From assembly GCA_947586185.1 (NCBI GenBank), contig CANPXN010000006.1, forward strand, positions 1 to 64,000: a stretch of DNA of 64,000 nt, given 5' to 3'. Shown piece after piece: positions 61,686 through 64,000 of this stretch; position 1 is the stretch's first letter; the number at the start of each line of letters is the position of its first letter. The translations under genes were made by a program, and so were the position numbers. The notes below the pieces were generated by a model that was not told the origin of the DNA, made no database searches, and was given only the letters and a program-made list of their open reading frames with translations. This DNA is from an uncultured Clostridia bacterium (GTDB lineage: Bacteria > Bacillota > Clostridia > Oscillospirales > Ruminococcaceae).

Positions 61686-62132
61686 ATGGTTGCCGGTTTA
61701 AAACAGATTTTTAATGCTGTAGGTGAGGTTCTTGATTTTGATTATAAGGTTCCTGTAAGTGAGCTTGAGGATACTATGGGGTATAATTTTGCCCTGCCGG
61801 TTCACATAAAGGGAAAATTTGCGAACCGAGCCGGAATTGTGATCATGACTTATTCCGTTACATTTACATTGAAAATTGCCTGTGACAGATGTTTGAAAGA
61901 ATTTGACAGAGAATTTGCTTATGATTTTGAACATGTTGTAGTGCAGTCAGTCAACGCTGAAAACGATGAATATATCGTTGCAGAAGATGAAAAGGTTGAT
62001 GTAAATAAGATTGCTCTTTCAGATTTGGTCCTTGAACTGCCTACCAAGATGCTTTGCAGTGAAGACTGTAAGGGGCTTTGCCCGGTATGTGGCTGTGACC
62101 TTAATGAATCTGAGTGTAATTGTCCAAAATAG
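61686..62132 (+). CDS. DUF177/YceD-family protein
   Basis: The 148-residue protein has the DUF177 layout with ACDRCLKEFDREFAYDFEH and the C-terminal Cys-rich ending CSEDCKGLCPVCGCDLN. In bacteria YceD-type genes precede rpmF and influence 23S rRNA accumulation; here rpmF follows 39 bp downstream. ATG 61680 abuts AAGGAG, so ATG 61686 is used. Confidence 0.92.
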   Translation: MVAGLKQIFNAVGEVLDFDYKVPVSELEDTMGYNFALPVHIKGKFANRAGIVIMTYSVTFTLKIACDRCLKEFDREFAYDFEHVVVQSVNAENDEYIVAEDEKVDVNKIALSDLVLELPTKMLCSEDCKGLCPVCGCDLNESECNCPK

Positions 62133-62171
62133 CACAGCTTTGCTTTAAAAGCGTGATAAGGAGGTGCCAAA

Positions 62172-62357
62172 ATGGCTGTACCAAAGAGAAAGACTTCCAA
62201 GGCAAGACGTGATAAGAGACGTTCAAACGTATGGAAGCTTGATACACCTGCATTTTGCAGATGCGATAATTGTGGTGAATTAAAGGCTCCACATAAGGTT
62301 TGCAAGAATTGTGGATTCTACAAGGGCGTTGAAGTTATCAAGATGGATGCTGAATAA
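62172..62357 (+). CDS. rpmF: 50S ribosomal protein L32
   Basis: The 61-residue protein begins [18 protein letters not shown] and has zinc-ribbon Cys pairs in [10 protein letters not shown] and [16 protein letters not shown] lies before its start. It follows DUF177 as in most bacteria. A purine-rich segment with GAGAG/CTCTC arms and a T-run (62371-62400) after it may be a weak terminator. Confidence 0.97.
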   Translation: MAVPKRKTSKARRDKRRSNVWKLDTPAFCRCDNCGELKAPHKVCKNCGFYKGVEVIKMDAE

Positions 62358-62416
62358 CGCATACGAGGAGGAGAGGAGGAGCAATCTTTCTCTCTTTTTT
62401 ATTATGGAGTTTGTTT

Positions 62417-63718
62417 ATGGTTGAAATTACCGGAATTATTAAGGGTTCTCCGGCTTATAATAAAAAAATTAAAATAGGGGATGTTCTTTGTGCCATTAAC
62501 GGCAATGAGATAACAGATGTCCTTGACTATATGTTCTACGCCGCCGAAAGCTTTTTGGAGCTGAGTCTTATGCGCGGTGAAAAGTCCTTTGATATTATGA
62601 TAAGAAAGGGCGAATATGACGATTTAGGATTAGAGTTTGAAAGCTTTCTTATGGACGATAAGCGCTCCTGTAAAAATAAGTGTGTTTTCTGCTTTATAGA
62701 TCAGATGCCTCCGGGTATGCGTGAAACCTTGTATTTTAAAGATGATGATGCAAGGCTTTCTTTTTTACAGGGCAACTATGTCACTCTTACAAACCTGAAT
62801 CAGAGGGATATTGACAGAATCATTAAAATGAAGCTCAATATCAATGTGTCAGTGCATACTACAAATCCTGAGCTTAGATGCAGGATGATGAATAACCGAT
62901 TTGCAGGGGAGAAGCTTGAATATCTGCGGCAAATGAGCGATGCGGGACTGAAGCTTAACTGTCAGATCGTTCTCTGCCCCGGGCTTAATGACGGTGATGA
63001 GCTGAGGCGTACTCTTACAGATCTGGGAAACCTGATGCCGAATGTTCAGAGTGTTGCAATTGTGCCGGTAGGACTTTCAAAATTCCGTGAGGGACTTTTT
63101 CCATTGCAGTGCTTTGACAAGGAATCTGCCGCAGATGCTTTGGATATAGTTATGGAGTTTCAGGATAGATTTCTTAAAGAATACGGCACAAGACTTGTTT
63201 TTCCATCGGATGAGTTTTTCCTCCTTGCGCAAAGACCTTTGCCGGAGGAGGAGTACTATGAAGAATATCCTCAGTATGAAAACGGTGTGGGTATGCTGCG
63301 CTCAATTATTGATGAGTTTGAATCAGCTCTTAAAGCTGCTGAGGATGAAATAGGGGGTAGGACTGTTTCCATTGCTACCGGATATATTGCCTATCCGGTT
63401 ATTTGCAGTCTTGTTCATAAAGCCGAGGAAAAGTACAATAATCTGAAATGTGAAGTTTATAAAATAAGAAACGATTATTTTGGGGAGACTATTACTGTGA
63501 CCGGCCTTATAACCGGTATAGACCTTTTGAATCAGCTGAGGGGAAAGGAGCTTGGTGACGAGCTTTTGATTTCTTCTTCCATGCTTATGAGGGACAGTGA
63601 GGTCTTTCTTGACGATATTACAATCAGCGATATTGAGAAGGAGCTTAATATAAAAATCCGTCCGGTAAATAATGACGGATATGAGCTTTTTGATGCTTTA
63701 GCTGATATACATTACTGA
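62417..63718 (+). CDS. DUF512 radical-SAM/PDZ protein
   Basis: The 433-residue protein starts with a PDZ-like domain (IIKGSPAYNKKIKIGDVLCAI), then the unusual Cys cluster CKNKCVFCFIDQMPPGMRETLY, which is the DUF512 signature with a likely radical-SAM 4Fe-4S site, and a C-terminal domain. It is conserved next to der in Firmicutes; the substrate is unknown. ATG 62417 with GGAG is preferred over TTG 62411. Confidence 0.92.
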   Translation: MVEITGIIKGSPAYNKKIKIGDVLCAINGNEITDVLDYMFYAAESFLELSLMRGEKSFDIMIRKGEYDDLGLEFESFLMDDKRSCKNKCVFCFIDQMPPGMRETLYFKDDDARLSFLQGNYVTLTNLNQRDIDRIIKMKLNINVSVHTTNPELRCRMMNNRFAGEKLEYLRQMSDAGLKLNCQIVLCPGLNDGDELRRTLTDLGNLMPNVQSVAIVPVGLSKFREGLFPLQCFDKESAADALDIVMEFQDRFLKEYGTRLVFPSDEFFLLAQRPLPEEEYYEEYPQYENGVGMLRSIIDEFESALKAAEDEIGGRTVSIATGYIAYPVICSLVHKAEEKYNNLKCEVYKIRNDYFGETITVTGLITGIDLLNQLRGKELGDELLISSSMLMRDSEVFLDDITISDIEKELNIKIRPVNNDGYELFDALADIHY

Positions 63719-63736
63719 GAAAGGGGATGTTTTAAA

Positions 63737-64000
63737 ATGCCGTTGCCAATAGTTGCAGTTGTGGGCAGACCAAATGTAGGAAAATCCACTCTTTTCAATA
63801 AGCTTGTTGGACAGCGCCTGTCAATTGTTGAGGATACTCCAGGTGTTACCCGTGACAGGATCTATTCAAAATGTGAGTGGCGTTCAAGAGAATTTATGGT
63901 AGTTGATACAGGAGGTATCGAGCTTAATTCCGATGATGTTATTCTTTCACAGATGCGCCGTCAGGCTGAGCTTGCAATTGAAAAAGCAGATGTTATCGTA
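63737..64000 (+). CDS. der: Ribosome-associated GTPase Der, 5' part only
   Basis: The frame runs off the window end after 88 codons. It begins [23 protein letters not shown] (G1) and has [10 protein letters not shown] (G2) and VDTGGIE (G3). Der assembles the 50S subunit with two GTPase domains, of which only part of the first is present. AAGGGG precedes ATG 63737. It follows the DUF512 gene by 18 bp. Confidence 0.95.
   Translation, partial: MPLPIVAVVGRPNVGKSTLFNKLVGQRLSIVEDTPGVTRDRIYSKCEWRSREFMVVDTGGIELNSDDVILSQMRRQAELAIEKADVIV

Noticed and set aside
62358..62416. Short gene between rpmF and the DUF512 gene
   Set aside because: Only a purine-rich stretch and T-run with no usable frame.
1..64000. 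tRNA, rRNA, CRISPR, phage or transposase genes
   Set aside because: No cloverleaf with a GGTTCGAATCC-type arm, no regular repeat-spacer array and no integrase or transposase motif was seen by eye.

Overview
This window is a low-GC Clostridia chromosome segment, most likely a Ruminococcus or close Oscillospiraceae relative. The evidence is a secreted GH5 cellulase with a C-terminal dockerin (cellulosome-type), the clostridial SCIFF peptide with its radical-SAM maturase, clostridial gene neighbours (comEC-holA, scpAB, GerW-family protein, DUF4364, DUF3783) and strong SigA-type promoters with 16-17 bp spacers. I see no tRNA, rRNA, CRISPR array, phage or transposase. Almost everything is housekeeping on the + strand. 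The window opens inside comEC and closes inside der.

Layout. 1-5.6 kb: comEC (3' part), holA, RNase M5-like gene, then an MBOAT acyltransferase with its DHHW partner (extracellular polymer O-acylation). 5.6-9.5 kb: leuCDB with a leader, then an MscS channel. 9.6-13.1 kb: metallophosphoesterase, gamma and beta subunits of a Na+-translocating decarboxylase, an acetyltransferase. 13.2-18.4 kb (- strand): shikimate block DAHP synthase-aroB-aroA-aroC-DUF4364. 19.4-26.8 kb: VTT membrane protein, NYN/PIN-like nuclease, L28 (-), M50 protease, scpA-scpB, DUF2953, GerW family, D,D-carboxypeptidase, pseudouridine synthase. 26.8-30.2 kb: acyl-CoA carboxyltransferase, biotin carrier and oxaloacetate/pyruvate carboxyltransferase, the same three-part set as a transcarboxylase. 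30.3-37.7 kb: metA, DUF4190-like protein, murD, two M42 peptidases, GNAT, methionine gamma-lyase-like enzyme. 37.8-40.3 kb: PASTA pseudokinase and DUF3783. 40.3-46.6 kb: thyX-tmk-DUF2156-DJ-1-5-FCL-mltG-U32, tightly coupled. 46.6-50.3 kb: ABC exporter, GHL10 lipoprotein, TIGR04086 membrane protein. 50.4-52.1 kb: SCIFF and its maturase. 52.1-64 kb: mscL, MGMT-like protein, GH5-dockerin, anion permease, lipoprotein, methyltransferase, a second degenerate D,D-carboxypeptidase, pgi, P-loop protein, DUF177-rpmF-DUF512-der.

How genes work together. The leu and aro blocks supply amino-acid precursors. The biotin-dependent carboxyltransferases at 27-30 kb and the OadG/OadB pump subunits at 10.7-12.4 kb could together move carboxyl groups between acyl-CoA and oxaloacetate/pyruvate and couple decarboxylation to Na+ export, although they are 15 kb apart. 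ThyX makes dTMP and the overlapping Tmk phosphorylates it. Wall genes (murD, mltG, two carboxypeptidases, PASTA pseudokinase) are spread along the window.

The most unusual content is non-coding. One structured repeat occurs twice, each time directly in front of a ribosome binding site and in the same orientation as the downstream gene (DAHP synthase; ABC transporter). There is also a 162-bp near-perfectly self-complementary element and a pair of 41-bp palindromes whose arms differ in a pairing-preserving way. Among proteins, three have lost catalytic residues: the PASTA kinase, the second D,D-carboxypeptidase and the ComEC C-terminal domain.
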